From NCBI GenBank assembly GCA_024655945.1, contig JANLFK010000002.1:411139-475138 (forward strand): a stretch of 64,000 bases of DNA. The letters are read 5' to 3'. The position numbers were made by a program, and so were the translations under genes. This document shows positions 33,400 through 42,743 of this stretch, one piece after another (positions within the stretch are counted from its first letter, which is position 1; the number at the start of each line of letters is the position of its first letter). The stretch is from a candidate division KSB1 bacterium. Its GTDB lineage: Bacteria > Zhuqueibacterota > Zhuqueibacteria > JANLFK01 > Oleimicrobiaceae. Below the pieces are notes generated by a model that worked only from the letters and a program-made list of their open reading frames with translations, did not search any database and was not told the origin of the DNA.

Positions 33400-34710
33400 A
33401 TGACCGTGCGCCTTTCTCACGTCCGACTCATGTTCGCCGCGGCAGTGGTTTGCAGCCAGCTGCTGCTGCTCGCTCACTGCGCCAAGAGGCCTGTGGCGAC
33501 GGGGAGCCGCCTGGTCTACTGGTCAGCGAACAACCAGTATGAAGTCGACTTGGCCAGAGAGCTTGTGGCGCGATGGAACTCCCTGCACCCGGAGAGCCCG
33601 GTGACGCATCAACCGGTGCCGGAGAGCCAGTCCACCGAAGAGGCGATCCTGGCAGCCGTGGTGGGCAAGACTACCCCGGATGTCTTTTCCAACATGTGGC
33701 CAGGAGACGTGGAGGCCTACGCCCGCGCCGGGCAACTTGTCCCATTGGACACCTTCCCCGACTTTGCCGAGGTCATCGGCTCTCGCGTGGATCCTGCGCT
33801 CTTGGAGGAGGCCCGTTCATCCGATGGCCACATCTACCAGATCCCATGGAAGACGAACCCGGTAATGGTCATCTTCAATCGGGAGATGCTTGCGGAAGCG
33901 GGCTACGACCATTTTCCAAGAACCTATTCCGAGTATCTGCAGGCGGCAGAAAGGGTCGCGCGCGACACCAACGGCGATGGCCACATCGACCGTTGGATGG
34001 GCATCACCGACATCCGCGCCCTGTGGTGGCAGCGTTTTTTCGACTTCTACCCACTCTACATCGCCGCCACAGGCGGCCACACCCTCCTGGAGGACGGCGA
34101 GGTCGCCTTCGACAACCAGCAGGCGGTTGAAGTGTTCAGCTTCTTGCGGACGCTTTTCGCCCGCGGCAATTTCCCCAAGGAACGCATGGTCGGGCGCACT
34201 GACGTCTTCCTGCAAGGGATAGTGGCGTCGCGCTTTACCGGCCCCTGGGAGATCAGGCATGCGGAGAAGTTTAAGCCAGAGGGCTTCATCTACGACTTCG
34301 CCCCGGTGCCACGCCCGGATGGGGTGAGCGGGCCGGTGTACACCTACGGCGACATCAAGAACATCGTCATCTTTAGCAACACCCGTCAACCGCGGCTGGC
34401 GTGGGAATTTGCCAAGTTCCTGGTCAGTCGCGAAGCCGACCTTCTCCTTTTGGAGATGAGCGACCAGCTCCCCTTGCGGGCCAACCTTCTCGAGGACCAG
34501 CTCTTTGCCCCGTATTTCTCCAAGAGCCCCTTCATGAGGCGCTTTGCCGACCAGGCCCGATTCGTGCGCGGCACCGACACCAGCCCAGTGCTCAAAGAGG
34601 TCTTTGACATCTTGTCCAACGAGTTTGAAGCCTGCGTGGTGTACGGGGTGAAGACGCCGGCAAAGGCCATCGAGGACGCTGCACGCCAAGCGCGACTGGT
34701 ACTGGAGTAG
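33400..34710 (+). CDS. Sugar ABC transporter substrate-binding lipoprotein
   Basis: A 436-residue extracellular solute-binding protein, family 1 (MalE-like). The lipobox LAHC places the anchor at C27. Family features are ARELVARWNSLHPESPV near the start, TPDVFSNMWPGDVEAYA, IPWKTNPVMVIFNREML in the hinge, and TDIRALWWQRFFDFY. It captures an oligosaccharide in the periplasm and delivers it to the two permeases that follow. The order binding protein, MalF-like, MalG-like, GH130 is typical of oligosaccharide uptake operons. The specific ligand is not readable; beta-mannooligosaccharide is a reasonable guess. Confidence 0.92.
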   Translation: MTVRLSHVRLMFAAAVVCSQLLLLAHCAKRPVATGSRLVYWSANNQYEVDLARELVARWNSLHPESPVTHQPVPESQSTEEAILAAVVGKTTPDVFSNMWPGDVEAYARAGQLVPLDTFPDFAEVIGSRVDPALLEEARSSDGHIYQIPWKTNPVMVIFNREMLAEAGYDHFPRTYSEYLQAAERVARDTNGDGHIDRWMGITDIRALWWQRFFDFYPLYIAATGGHTLLEDGEVAFDNQQAVEVFSFLRTLFARGNFPKERMVGRTDVFLQGIVASRFTGPWEIRHAEKFKPEGFIYDFAPVPRPDGVSGPVYTYGDIKNIVIFSNTRQPRLAWEFAKFLVSREADLLLLEMSDQLPLRANLLEDQLFAPYFSKSPFMRRFADQARFVRGTDTSPVLKEVFDILSNEFEACVVYGVKTPAKAIEDAARQARLVLE

Positions 34711-34716
34711 CCGGCA

Positions 34717-35658
34717 ATGGACGAACGCCACCTCACCTCACACAATCCTGCAGTGAGCACCAGCACCGGGCGTCCCAGCATGGGCCACCGCAGAAGGCAC
34801 CACACTGCCAGTGCCGGCTACGTGCTCGTACTCCCGTACATAGCCCACTTCTTGACCTTCGTCGCCTTTCCGCTGGTCTTTTCCTTCGTGCTCATCTTCC
34901 ATCGCTGGGACATTCTGTCACCCATGCAATGGATTGGCCTGGGCAACGTGCACCGTCTGCTCCACGACCGTCTCTTTTTCCGCGCCCTTGCAAATACCGG
35001 CATCTTTTTGCTCATCCACATCCCTCTGCAGATCGTCATCGCCTTAGCCTTGGCAGTCTTCCTGAATCAGAAATTGCGCCTGCGAGGCTTTTTCCGCGCG
35101 GTCTTTTTTCTCCCCGTGGTGGTTTCGGGCGTGGTGACCACCATGCTCTGGGACAGCCTCTATGCCCAAGACACGGGGGTGTTGAACAATGTGCTCTCGT
35201 CGCTCGGTCTGGGCCGCGTTCCCTGGCTGACAAGCCCGACCATGGCGATGCCGTCCATTGCCATCATGGCCACCTGGAAGAACGTGGGGTTGTACATCGT
35301 GCTCTTCTTGGTGGGCCTGCAGAGTGTGCCGCAGCACCTGTACGAGGCTGCCGACATCGAAGGCGCCTCGCAGTGGCGCAAGTTCCGCCACATCACCCTG
35401 CCGATGGTCAATCCCACGGTGGTGATGGTGGTGATTCTGTCCACCATCGGGGGCTTTTCGCTGTTCATCGAGCCCTACATCATGACCGGGGGCGGGCCAA
35501 TCCGCAGCACGCTGTCGGCCGTGCTCTACATCTACCATCAGGCTTTCCAATTCAACCACATGGGATATGCCGCAACACTGGGGTTCTTTTTCGCTCTCAT
35601 CGTGTTCATGGTGGTGCTCCTCCAGAAGAGGGTAGTTGAGCAGGAGACCGGCCTATGA
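34717..35658 (+). CDS. Sugar ABC transporter permease (MalF/UgpA-like)
   Basis: A 313-residue inner membrane protein with six predicted membrane helices and the EAA loop that contacts the ATPase (YEAADIEGASQWRKFRHITL). It begins six bases after the binding-protein stop with GGAG nine bases upstream, and ends in an ATGA overlap with the second permease. It forms the transport channel with the MalG-like partner. The first about 30 residues are polar and could be trimmed by a later start, though no better ribosome site was seen. Confidence 0.93.
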   Translation: MDERHLTSHNPAVSTSTGRPSMGHRRRHHTASAGYVLVLPYIAHFLTFVAFPLVFSFVLIFHRWDILSPMQWIGLGNVHRLLHDRLFFRALANTGIFLLIHIPLQIVIALALAVFLNQKLRLRGFFRAVFFLPVVVSGVVTTMLWDSLYAQDTGVLNNVLSSLGLGRVPWLTSPTMAMPSIAIMATWKNVGLYIVLFLVGLQSVPQHLYEAADIEGASQWRKFRHITLPMVNPTVVMVVILSTIGGFSLFIEPYIMTGGGPIRSTLSAVLYIYHQAFQFNHMGYAATLGFFFALIVFMVVLLQKRVVEQETGL

Positions 35659-36497
35659 GGAGTGTGCGGCCACATTTCGTTCATGCCACAAAGAAGGCCA
35701 GCCTCTACGCACTTCTCCTCTGCTGGAGTCTCGTGTGCCTCTACCCGTTTGTCTGGATGCTCTCGGCGACGTTGCGGCCAGAGGCAGAGATCGGCCGTCT
35801 AAACCCCATTCCAGGGAGGTTGACCCTGGAAAGCTATCGTCTGGTGTTCACCAAGATTCCCATCGCGCGGGCGTTCGCCAACAGCCTATTTGTCTCGCTC
35901 TCCGCCACCGCCGGGGTGCTGATCTTCACCTCGATGATTGGCTACGCGCTCTCGCGCCTGCGCTTCCGGGGTCGCGACGGGATCTTCGCTGTGGTGCTGT
36001 TCACCATGACCCTCCCCTTCCAGATAACGCTCATTCCGACCTACGTGCTCATGGTCAAGTTCGGCTGGAATGACACCTACTACGCCCTCATAGTGCCGTA
36101 CATGATCAATGCCTTCGCCATTGTAGTGTTTCGGCAGTATTTTAAGAGCGTGCCGCAGGAGTTGTTGGATGCAGCGCGGATCGATGGCTGCTCTGACTTT
36201 GGAATCCTGTTTCGCATCATGTGGCCCTTGTCGGTGCCGGCATTGATCACCGTGGCCATTCTCACTTTCATGAACATCTGGAACGAAGTCCTGTGGCCGA
36301 TCATCGTCATTCGCAAATGGGAACTCATGACCATGCCGCAGTTAGTTGCGCTCTTTGCGGTGGGAGGCAAGGCAGAGGGTTTGCTGGGCGTGCGCCTGGC
36401 TGCCGCAGCGCTGCTGGCGCTGCCCATCGTCATTGCCTATGCCTTTTTCCAGCGCTACTTCATTGCGAGCATGGCCACAACTGGGCTGAAGAGCTGA
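35655..36497 (+). CDS. Sugar ABC transporter permease (MalG/UgpE-like)
   Basis: A 280-residue permease with about six membrane helices. The N-terminal SLVCLYPFVWMLSATLRPEAE is typical of MalG-type subunits, and the EAA loop reads LDAARIDGCSDFGILFRIMW. The ATG overlaps the MalF-like stop (ATGA), so the two permeases are made in a coupled way. No ATPase subunit gene follows; the next gene encodes a glycosidase. The ATP-binding subunit must come from elsewhere, as with shared MsmK/UgpC-type ATPases. Confidence 0.93.
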   Translation: MRSVRPHFVHATKKASLYALLLCWSLVCLYPFVWMLSATLRPEAEIGRLNPIPGRLTLESYRLVFTKIPIARAFANSLFVSLSATAGVLIFTSMIGYALSRLRFRGRDGIFAVVLFTMTLPFQITLIPTYVLMVKFGWNDTYYALIVPYMINAFAIVVFRQYFKSVPQELLDAARIDGCSDFGILFRIMWPLSVPALITVAILTFMNIWNEVLWPIIVIRKWELMTMPQLVALFAVGGKAEGLLGVRLAAAALLALPIVIAYAFFQRYFIASMATTGLKS

Positions 36498-36518
36498 GGT
36501 ATTCGTTTGGGGGTACGC

Positions 36519-37523
36519 ATGGTGGACCGGAACGCAACAAGAGGAGGTGCGGATACGCGTATGAAAGATGTCGCTGGCTTTGGACAGTTCTCTGAGCTGT
36601 TTCGTCGCCATCCCAGGAACCCGATTCTGACCGCTTCCGAGTGGCCGTACCCGGCCAACGCGGTCTTTAACCCTGGTGCCGTGCAGTTCGACGGAGCGAC
36701 GCTCTTGCTTGCCCGTGTGGAAGACATGCGCGGCTTCTCTCACCTGACGGTGGCGCGCAGCGCCGACGGTGTTTCCAACTGGCAGATTGACCCACAGCCG
36801 ACCTTTGCTCCCCACCCAGAACAACACCCCGAAGAGTTGTGGGGCGTGGAGGACCCCCGGATTGTGTGGCTGGAGGAGCTGGAGCGCTACGCGATTACCT
36901 ACACTGCTTTCTCAGAACGCGGCCCGCTGGTCTCGCTGGCCATGACCAAGGATTTTCGCACCTTTGAGCGACGTGGCCCAATCATGCCGCCCGAGGACAA
37001 GGATTCATCGCTCTTTCCCAGACGGTTCAAGGGGCGGTGGCTGCTCATCCATAGGCCCATGCCGGTGACTCCAGGGGCCGGGGCGCACATCTGGGTGTCC
37101 TATTCGCCCGACCTCACCCATTGGGGCGATCACAGGATCCTGCTTGAGGCACGGCAAGGCGGGTGGTGGGACGCGCGCAAGATTGGCCTGAACACGCCGC
37201 CCATTGAGACGCCCGAGGGGTGGCTCATCATCTACCACGGTGTGCGCACCACGGCTGCGGGGGCCATCTACCGGTTAGGGCTTGCCCTATTGGACCTGGA
37301 GGAACCGACGCGCGTCATCTCTCGCTCGGATACCTGGGTCTTCGGGCCGCGCGACCTGTACGAGCGCGTGGGCGACGTGGCAGACGTCGTGTTCCCCTGC
37401 GGCGCGATACTCGACCCGGTGACAAAAGAGATACGCCTCTACTACGGAGCGGCGGACACCACCATTGCCCTGGCTACCGCGAACCTAAATGATCTCATTG
37501 CCCACCTGAAGGGTAAGAAGTGA
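36519..37523 (+). CDS. Glycoside hydrolase family 130 enzyme (mannoside phosphorylase type)
   Basis: A 334-residue five-bladed beta-propeller enzyme of family GH130, whose known members mostly cleave beta-mannosides by phosphorolysis and some by hydrolysis. Family motifs are FNPGAVQFDGATLLLARVED, VEDPRIVW, SSLFPRRFKGRWLLIHRP, WDARKIGLNTPPIET, GWLIIYHG and YYGAADTTIALATA. No signal peptide, so it acts in the cytoplasm on the oligosaccharide brought in by the ABC importer. The ATG at 36519 was preferred over a TTG at 36507; a third candidate is the ATG at 36561 after GAGGAGG. Phosphorylase versus hydrolase cannot be decided from motifs alone. Confidence 0.92.
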   Translation: MVDRNATRGGADTRMKDVAGFGQFSELFRRHPRNPILTASEWPYPANAVFNPGAVQFDGATLLLARVEDMRGFSHLTVARSADGVSNWQIDPQPTFAPHPEQHPEELWGVEDPRIVWLEELERYAITYTAFSERGPLVSLAMTKDFRTFERRGPIMPPEDKDSSLFPRRFKGRWLLIHRPMPVTPGAGAHIWVSYSPDLTHWGDHRILLEARQGGWWDARKIGLNTPPIETPEGWLIIYHGVRTTAAGAIYRLGLALLDLEEPTRVISRSDTWVFGPRDLYERVGDVADVVFPCGAILDPVTKEIRLYYGAADTTIALATANLNDLIAHLKGKK

Positions 37524-39013
37524 GGCTTAGCTGGCAAGCGCCCCGCCGGGGGGCTGGATTCAGGAAGCGGCCCTGTGCCCTTCTCGGGGCATGGGCCTCG
37601 ACTCTGAGCATCCTCCTGATAGCGCTCACATGGTGCGTTTGTGCCCAGCGCAGGCCGGGTCCTTGCCAGCTACCGACGGTCAACTTTGCCCATTTGCAGC
37701 ACCTGTGCGAATGGGCGACGATGGGCGGCGACTCGGTGGTCATCCTGCACGTCTACGCCGAGTATCCTGACTACCACTGGGTCGCCGCACCGTCGGAGGG
37801 CATCGCCTGTGTGGACGACGCCGCCCGCGCTGCAGTGCTCCTGGTGCGCTATGCGACGCTCACCGGCGATACCTCGCACCTCAGTTTGGCGCGTGGGCTG
37901 TTGCGCTTCGTACTCAAGCTGCAGGCCAACAACGGGGAGTTCTTCAATTTCGTCGACTCTTCTCTGAGCATCAACACAACCGCGCAGAGCAGCCGTAAAG
38001 GATTTGGCTTCTCTGCAGCACGCGCCTATTGGGCACTGGCCACCGGCTACCGCTTCTTCCGCGCAAGGGACGCAGCCTTTGCCAACGAGCTTCGCGACGC
38101 CTTCCGGCGTTGTCGCACACCTCTGTCCCAGGTGCTCGCGCACTATGGACGCTACGACGCCATAGGGAGCCACCTCTACCCTCTCTGGCTTTTGCAAAGG
38201 TGTGCAGCCGACGCGACGAGCGAGTTCTTGCTGGGCGCCGTCGAATTCCTGCAGGTGGAGACTGACCCCGAAGTAGAGGCGGCCGCAAGGAAACTTGCCG
38301 AGGGGTTGCTGTACATGCAGCTTGCGGATACGGCTCGCTACGCCGGGGCGTTCCTCTCCTGGCCTGGCGTGTGGCATGCGTGGGGGAATGGGCAGACTCA
38401 GGCACTCGCCGCCTTGGGGCGGATGCTGGGCGAACCACAATTGGTGAGTGCAGCGGAGCGCGAGGGGCGGCAGTTCCTGTCCCGGCTGCTCGTGGAGGGG
38501 TGGTTGCGCGAGTTCCATGTGGACGACCAGGCCCACCCCGCAGAATTCCCCCAAATCGCCTACGACATCAGATGCGCCGCTCTCGGCCTGCTGGGCGTGG
38601 CTGAGGCATCGTCCGACACCACCTGCGCGGTGCTGGCGGGGCTTGCCGCCTCGTGGTTCCTCGGCAACAACGCGGCGCGCGCCGCCATGTACGACCCAGC
38701 CAGCGGCCGCTGCTTCGACGGCATCGAGAGCCCCACCAGAGTGAACCGCAACTCAGGGGCAGAATCCACCGTTGAGGCGCTCATCACCCTGCTGGAGGTG
38801 CTGAATCACCCTGTGGCGCGGCGCTACCTCACCAGCATGCCAGACCCCCTCCGGGAATGCCCGCGGCCACAAACCAGCAGCTCTGAAGTCTGCCGCTCTT
38901 TTACGCGCGGCGATTCCCCCCACCTCACGCTCTGCTACAACAGGGCATCCTTGGACTTCACCCTGTCCGCCTGTCTCTCGCCAGGCAAGCGTGGGGCGCG
39001 CAAAGAGAGATGA
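37520..39013 (+). CDS. Exported (alpha/alpha)6-type glycosidase-like protein
   Basis: A 497-residue protein with an N-terminal hydrophobic segment ([14 protein letters not shown]) that suggests export or membrane anchoring. The body is repeated helix pairs as in six-hairpin glycosidases. The motif [20 protein letters not shown] resembles the EGYxVDDNAR motif found in hypothetical glycan-processing proteins. The last about 45 residues look unrelated and Ser/Cys-rich. The start is a GTG that overlaps the GH130 stop (GTGA at 37520-37523), so the genes are coupled. Function is inferred only from fold type and position; no catalytic residues assigned. Confidence 0.75.
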   Translation: MRLSWQAPRRGAGFRKRPCALLGAWASTLSILLIALTWCVCAQRRPGPCQLPTVNFAHLQHLCEWATMGGDSVVILHVYAEYPDYHWVAAPSEGIACVDDAARAAVLLVRYATLTGDTSHLSLARGLLRFVLKLQANNGEFFNFVDSSLSINTTAQSSRKGFGFSAARAYWALATGYRFFRARDAAFANELRDAFRRCRTPLSQVLAHYGRYDAIGSHLYPLWLLQRCAADATSEFLLGAVEFLQVETDPEVEAAARKLAEGLLYMQLADTARYAGAFLSWPGVWHAWGNGQTQALAALGRMLGEPQLVSAAEREGRQFLSRLLVEGWLREFHVDDQAHPAEFPQIAYDIRCAALGLLGVAEASSDTTCAVLAGLAASWFLGNNAARAAMYDPASGRCFDGIESPTRVNRNSGAESTVEALITLLEVLNHPVARRYLTSMPDPLRECPRPQTSSSEVCRSFTRGDSPHLTLCYNRASLDFTLSACLSPGKRGARKER

Positions 39014-39074
39014 TGCGTCGCCAGCTCGCCGTACAGCGTCGATGGCTCCGCCTGTTCTCCTTCGAGCTTTTCAC

Positions 39075-39102
39075 TTGCATTTTTCAACTTTTCTTCTATA
39101 TT
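39075..39102 (+). promoter_or_regulatory. Sigma70-type promoter of the YifB/ComM gene
   Basis: TTGCAT (39075-39080) and TATATT (39097-39102), spacer 16 bp, just after the end of the sugar operon. The predicted start is near 39109, 27 nt before the ATG at 39136. It supports that ATG over the longer open frame from 39010. Confidence 0.55.
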
Positions 39103-39135
39103 GCAAGCAGTAAAGCAGCGCGAGCGGGGTTGGTT

Positions 39136-40671
39136 ATGCTTGGCAGTGCACTGAGCGCGACAGTTTTGGGCATCGACGCTTACATCGTAAAAGTCGAGGC
39201 CCACCTCGAATCGGGTCTCCCCTCCTTCGCGACGGTTGGCCTTCCCGACGGCGCGGTGCGGGAGTCAAAGGAGAGAGTCAGTGCTGCCATTAAGAACACC
39301 GGCTTCCGCCTCTCTCCCAAGAGAGTCACCGTCAACCTGGCGCCCGCGGACGTCAAGAAGGAAGGCTCGGCATTTGACCTCCCCATGGCCATCGCCATTC
39401 TGGCGGCCACCAAGCAAGTTTCCACGAGTCTGCTGGATCAGTTTGCGCTGGTGGGTGAGCTGGCTCTGGATGGCGTGATCCGTCCGGTGCGCGGCGTGCT
39501 GCCCATCGCGGTGGCGCTGCGCAACAATAACATCCGCGGGATCATTGTGCCGGAAGAGAACGCCAGGGAGGCGGCGATGACGCAAGGACTCACCGTCATC
39601 CCAGTCCGGCATCTGCGCGAAGCAGTGGACTTTCTCGATGGCCGCATCAACCCAGAGGCATTCACCGTCGACCTGCAGGAGGTTTTCTCGCAGAGCAGGC
39701 ATTACGACATCGACTTCCAGGACGTGAAGGGCCAGGAGCATGTCAAGCGTGCCTTAGAAGTGGCGGCAGCCGGCGGACACAACATCCTCATGATTGGGCC
39801 TCCCGGCTCCGGCAAAACGATGCTCGCCAAGCGGATCCCGACGATTCTCCCGGATTTGACCTTCGAGGAGGCGTTGGAGACCACAAAGATTCACTCCGTG
39901 GGGGGCCTTCTCCCACCCAACACGGCGCTCATTGCCACTCGCCCCTTCCGTTCGCCGCACCACACCATCAGCGACGCCGGCCTGATTGGCGGCGGCACCA
40001 TCCCCAAGCCGGGCGAAGTGAGCCTTGCGCACTTTGGTGTGCTGTTCCTGGACGAGTTACCGGAGTTCAAGAAGAACGTGTTGGAGGTGCTGCGCCAGCC
40101 ACTCGAGGACGGCAAGGTGACCATCTCCCGCGCCATGATGTCGCTGACCTATCCGGCCGAGTTCATGTTGGTCGCCGCCATGAACCCCTGTCCCTGCGGC
40201 TACCGCACCGATCCGACACATGAATGCTCTTGCACCCCGCCACAGATTCAGCGCTATCTCTCTAGGGTTTCCGGGCCGCTTCTGGACCGCATCGACCTGC
40301 ACGTGGAGGTGCCAGCGGTCAAGTACCGGGAGCTGGCGGGCAAGACGGTGGGGGAGCCTTCGGCGGTCATTCGGGAGAGAGTCGTGCGGGCGCGGGAGAT
40401 TCAGTTGCGCCGCTTCCGTGACCGAAAGGCGCTTTTCTGCAACGCGCGCATGGAGTCGAAGGATATCCGCCGCTACTGTCCGGTCGACAGCAGGAGCGAA
40501 GAGCTGCTGCGTACGGCCATCACTCGCCTTGGGTTTTCTGCCCGTGCCTACGACCGCGTGCTGAAAGTGGCACGCACCATCGCCGACCTGGAAGGAAGTG
40601 AAGAGATTCGCCCCGAGTTCGTGAGCGAAGCAATCCAGTACCGCACCCTGGACAGGAATTGGATGCTGTGA
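39136..40671 (+). CDS. comM: YifB/ComM-family Mg-chelatase-like AAA+ ATPase
   Basis: A 511-residue protein of the YifB/ComM family. An N-terminal ChlI-like/Lon-fold domain ([20 protein letters not shown]) precedes an AAA+ module with Walker A GPPGSGKT and Walker [10 protein letters not shown]. The cysteine cluster [17 protein letters not shown] and the C-terminal Mg-chelatase lid (TLDRNWML at the end) are also present. ComM drives branch migration during uptake and integration of DNA in naturally competent bacteria; most carriers lack a proven role. The ATG at 39136 starts at the conserved N-terminus and has its own promoter. The upstream 42 in-frame codons overlap the promoter and are not coding. 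Confidence 0.93.
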   Translation: MLGSALSATVLGIDAYIVKVEAHLESGLPSFATVGLPDGAVRESKERVSAAIKNTGFRLSPKRVTVNLAPADVKKEGSAFDLPMAIAILAATKQVSTSLLDQFALVGELALDGVIRPVRGVLPIAVALRNNNIRGIIVPEENAREAAMTQGLTVIPVRHLREAVDFLDGRINPEAFTVDLQEVFSQSRHYDIDFQDVKGQEHVKRALEVAAAGGHNILMIGPPGSGKTMLAKRIPTILPDLTFEEALETTKIHSVGGLLPPNTALIATRPFRSPHHTISDAGLIGGGTIPKPGEVSLAHFGVLFLDELPEFKKNVLEVLRQPLEDGKVTISRAMMSLTYPAEFMLVAAMNPCPCGYRTDPTHECSCTPPQIQRYLSRVSGPLLDRIDLHVEVPAVKYRELAGKTVGEPSAVIRERVVRAREIQLRRFRDRKALFCNARMESKDIRRYCPVDSRSEELLRTAITRLGFSARAYDRVLKVARTIADLEGSEEIRPEFVSEAIQYRTLDRNWML

Positions 40672-41035
40672 GTGGCCTCCCTCCTAGCTACTCCAACAAA
40701 CTCTGCCATTCCCACCGGAGATCAGATCCGGAAACGCTGGAGAGTAGAGAATAAGAGTTGTTCACGCGGCGAAATCAAGGTCGGAGGAGTTCATCCATAA
40801 CCCACGAATGGCTCCCTCGCCTCCCGCTCGCTTCTCAGTTCGAAGGGCTGCTGCAGCAAAGTCAAGGTCGAACGCGCAGAGAGCAGAGACGCGAGAGAGG
40901 CGTAACAGCTTCACAAAAGCAGCTACCGTGCGAGCGTGGTCACTGGGGCGCAGGACAGCTTTGCGGCAGACGAGTGCACTCAGAACCGGCGGGGGAACAC
41001 AGAGAGCGCTGGTTGGCTCATCAGGTCCGGAACAG
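40672..41035. other. Intergenic stretch with no recognised gene
   Basis: Open frames here (for example 40758-41072) are rich in Arg and Gln, have no ribosome sites and look like chance. A small CCGGA-loop-TCCGG hairpin sits at about 40721-40737. No tRNA, riboswitch or clear promoter was recognised. Confidence 0.5.
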
Positions 41036-41240
41036 AAAAGAAAAATCCCTGCAAATTAGGATGGTTGCGTAAAGAACCGTGCTCAACACGGTGGGCACCG
41101 CCTGGGCGTTTCTTACTTCCACTACCGCGCGCCGCACGGTGAGGCCTGTAATCCACGTCCAGAGCTCGGCTCCCTATTGGCAGGTGTTGGCTCTTTAATT
41201 GACAAACCACCGCTCAATTTGCAGGGATGTTTTCTAAGGC
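41036..41240 (-). ncRNA. ssrS: Structured small RNA, probable 6S RNA
   Basis: A minus-strand transcript of about 205 nt with every expected control signal. A consensus promoter lies at 41247-41275. The two ends pair perfectly over 13 bp (ATCCCTGCAAATT at the 5' end, 41216-41228, with AATTTGCAGGGAT at the 3' end, 41045-41057), then AAAA can pair with the terminal T run. The 3' end reads TTTTTCTTTT, so the closing stem doubles as a terminator. Inside are a possible GGTGGTT/AACCATC stem, an A/T-rich open 5' region, a hairpin on the 3' side (ACCGTG-loop-CACGGT, 41076-41092) and an apical hairpin (ACCGTGC/GCGCGGT, 41124-41140). Long rod, open centre and about 184-nt closed length fit 6S RNA, which binds the RNA polymerase-sigma70 complex. 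No sequence search was possible, so another structured sRNA is the alternative. Confidence 0.65.
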
Positions 41241-41246
41241 GTCATC

Positions 41247-41275
41247 ATATTAGCAAAAATATCTGAAAATGTCAA
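41247..41275 (-). promoter_or_regulatory. Consensus sigma70 promoter of the 6S-like RNA
   Basis: On the minus strand: TTGACA (41270-41275), 17-bp A/T-rich spacer, TAATAT (41247-41252). Both hexamers are within one base of consensus and the -35 is preceded by GC. The predicted start is at about 41240. This is among the strongest promoters in the window, as expected for an abundant stable RNA. Confidence 0.8.
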
Positions 41276-41449
41276 GCGGAAAATCTCTTCCCTGCCATTT
41301 TTCTCAACTTTTTTCTGGTGTCGCCGCGGCGAGCGAGCGCGCCCATATCCTTGTTGCTCCGGGCCTTTTGAGGGAGGTGCCTGCCGCCGACCGGGAGCCG
41401 CACCACCCGGGTAGTCCCATGGTTAGACCTCGACCGGCGGAAAAAGCAG
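41276..41449. other. Short divergent intergenic stretch
   Basis: Lies between the back-to-back promoters of the 6S-like RNA (minus) and the P1 peptidase gene (plus). I see no gene or repeat in it. Confidence 0.4.
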
Positions 41450-41478
41450 TTGATTTTGAGCAGCCCTTTTGCTAAATT
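41450..41478 (+). promoter_or_regulatory. Sigma70-type promoter of the P1 peptidase operon
   Basis: TTGATT (41450-41455), 17-bp spacer, TAAATT (41473-41478). Start expected near 41485, about 52 nt before the peptidase ATG. It probably drives the run of genes from the peptidase to the slipin gene. Confidence 0.65.
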
Positions 41479-41536
41479 GGTGTTGGCCTAACACGCGTAA
41501 CTCCCTGGTGAGTGGCCAACGCGGAAAGGTTGGCAA

Positions 41537-42724
41537 ATGCGAGTAGTGGCACTACTGGTGATCTGGGGTGCACTGATGCAAGGAGTGGAGGCGCTGGCAT
41601 ACAGCGCTGCCCAGCAAGAGCGTCCTCGCGCACGGGATGTGGGCGTGTGCATCGGGCTCTTGCCGCCGGGAAAGTGGAACGCCATCACCGACGTCGAGGG
41701 AGTGAGGGTTGGCCACTATACGCTCGTCGAAGGGGATAGCGTGCGCACCGGTGTCACAGTGATTCTTCCCCATGCAGGCAATCTCTTCATGGAGCGCGTA
41801 CCTGCGGCGGTGAGCGTCGGCAATGCCTTTGGCAAGCTGACCGGCTTCACCCAGGTGGAAGAATTGGGGGAGTTGGAGACACCCATCGCGCTGGTGAACA
41901 CGCTGAGCGTCCCGGTAGCGGCAACAGCTCTGATCGACTACACGCTGCGCATGCCGGGAAATCAGAACGTACGTTCGGTGAACCCTGTGGTGGGCGAGAC
42001 CAACGATGGTTGGCTCAACGATATCGCCGGGCGGCGCCTTCGCGTGGAGGAGGTGTTCAGGGCCTTGGAGTTAGCGCAGTCTGGTCCCGTGGAAGAAGGT
42101 AGTGTCGGCGCGGGCACAGGCACGGTCTGTTTCGGGTTCAAGGGGGGTATCGGCACCTCTTCGCGCGTGCTGCCCAAGAGTCGCGGTGGCTACACGGTAG
42201 GGGTGCTGGTGCAGACCAATTTCGACGGCATCCTGCAGATCAACGGCGCTCCGGTGGGCAGAGAGCTGGGGCGGTTTCCCATGCGAGAAGAACTGCAACC
42301 GCCGGAGCAGGGCTCGTGCATGATCGTCGTCGCCACGGACGCCCCGCTGCTCAGCCGTAACCTGAAACGATTGGCCAAGCGCGCGCTCTTCGGACTTGCC
42401 CACACAGGCGGCTACTGCTCCAATGGCAGCGGTGACTATGTCATCGCCTTCTCTACCAGTCCGGCAGTGCGCATTCGCCCCAAACCTGAGGGCGGCCTCC
42501 ACCAGTTCCGCGAGTTGCCAAATAGCGCACTCTCCCCTCTCTTCTTAGCGGTGGTCGAAGCCACCGAAGAAGCGATCCTCAACTCTCTCTTTCGCGCCAC
42601 GCCGGTTCGGGGAAAGGACGGCCACCAGGCCGAGGCTTTGCCTGTGGAGAAAATTGTGGAGATCTGCAGGAAATACAATGTGCTCAACTGGACCACAGAG
42701 CTACCAGTTGGCAGGCGGCCATAG
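41537..42724 (+). CDS. P1 (S58) family self-processing aminopeptidase, DmpA-like
   Basis: A 395-residue N-terminal-nucleophile hydrolase of the DmpA/BapA family, with a signal peptide (VVALLVIWGALMQGVEA). The family is cut by itself between Gly and Ser into two chains; here the site is QGSCMIVVATDAPL, so G259/S260. Other family marks are GNAFGKLTG, NPVVGETNDG and VGAGTGTVCFGFKGGIG. Members remove D-amino acids, beta-amino acids or ordinary N-terminal residues. An exported location suggests peptide scavenging or cell-wall peptide turnover. The ATG has GGAAAGG seven bases upstream. It is followed 19 bp later by a DUF2905 gene. Confidence 0.92.
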   Translation: MRVVALLVIWGALMQGVEALAYSAAQQERPRARDVGVCIGLLPPGKWNAITDVEGVRVGHYTLVEGDSVRTGVTVILPHAGNLFMERVPAAVSVGNAFGKLTGFTQVEELGELETPIALVNTLSVPVAATALIDYTLRMPGNQNVRSVNPVVGETNDGWLNDIAGRRLRVEEVFRALELAQSGPVEEGSVGAGTGTVCFGFKGGIGTSSRVLPKSRGGYTVGVLVQTNFDGILQINGAPVGRELGRFPMREELQPPEQGSCMIVVATDAPLLSRNLKRLAKRALFGLAHTGGYCSNGSGDYVIAFSTSPAVRIRPKPEGGLHQFRELPNSALSPLFLAVVEATEEAILNSLFRATPVRGKDGHQAEALPVEKIVEICRKYNVLNWTTELPVGRRP

Positions 42725-42743
42725 CTTATTCGCGGTGGGCACC

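Noticed and set aside
41005..41040. A TCAGGTCCGGAA string that recalls the SRP RNA core
   Set aside because: The rest of the conserved loop (GGAAGCAGC) and the pairing arm are missing, and it lies just beyond the end of the 6S-like transcript.
40758..41072. Small open frame in the gap after the YifB/ComM gene
   Set aside because: Arg/Gln-rich, without a ribosome site, and runs into the terminator of the 6S-like RNA.
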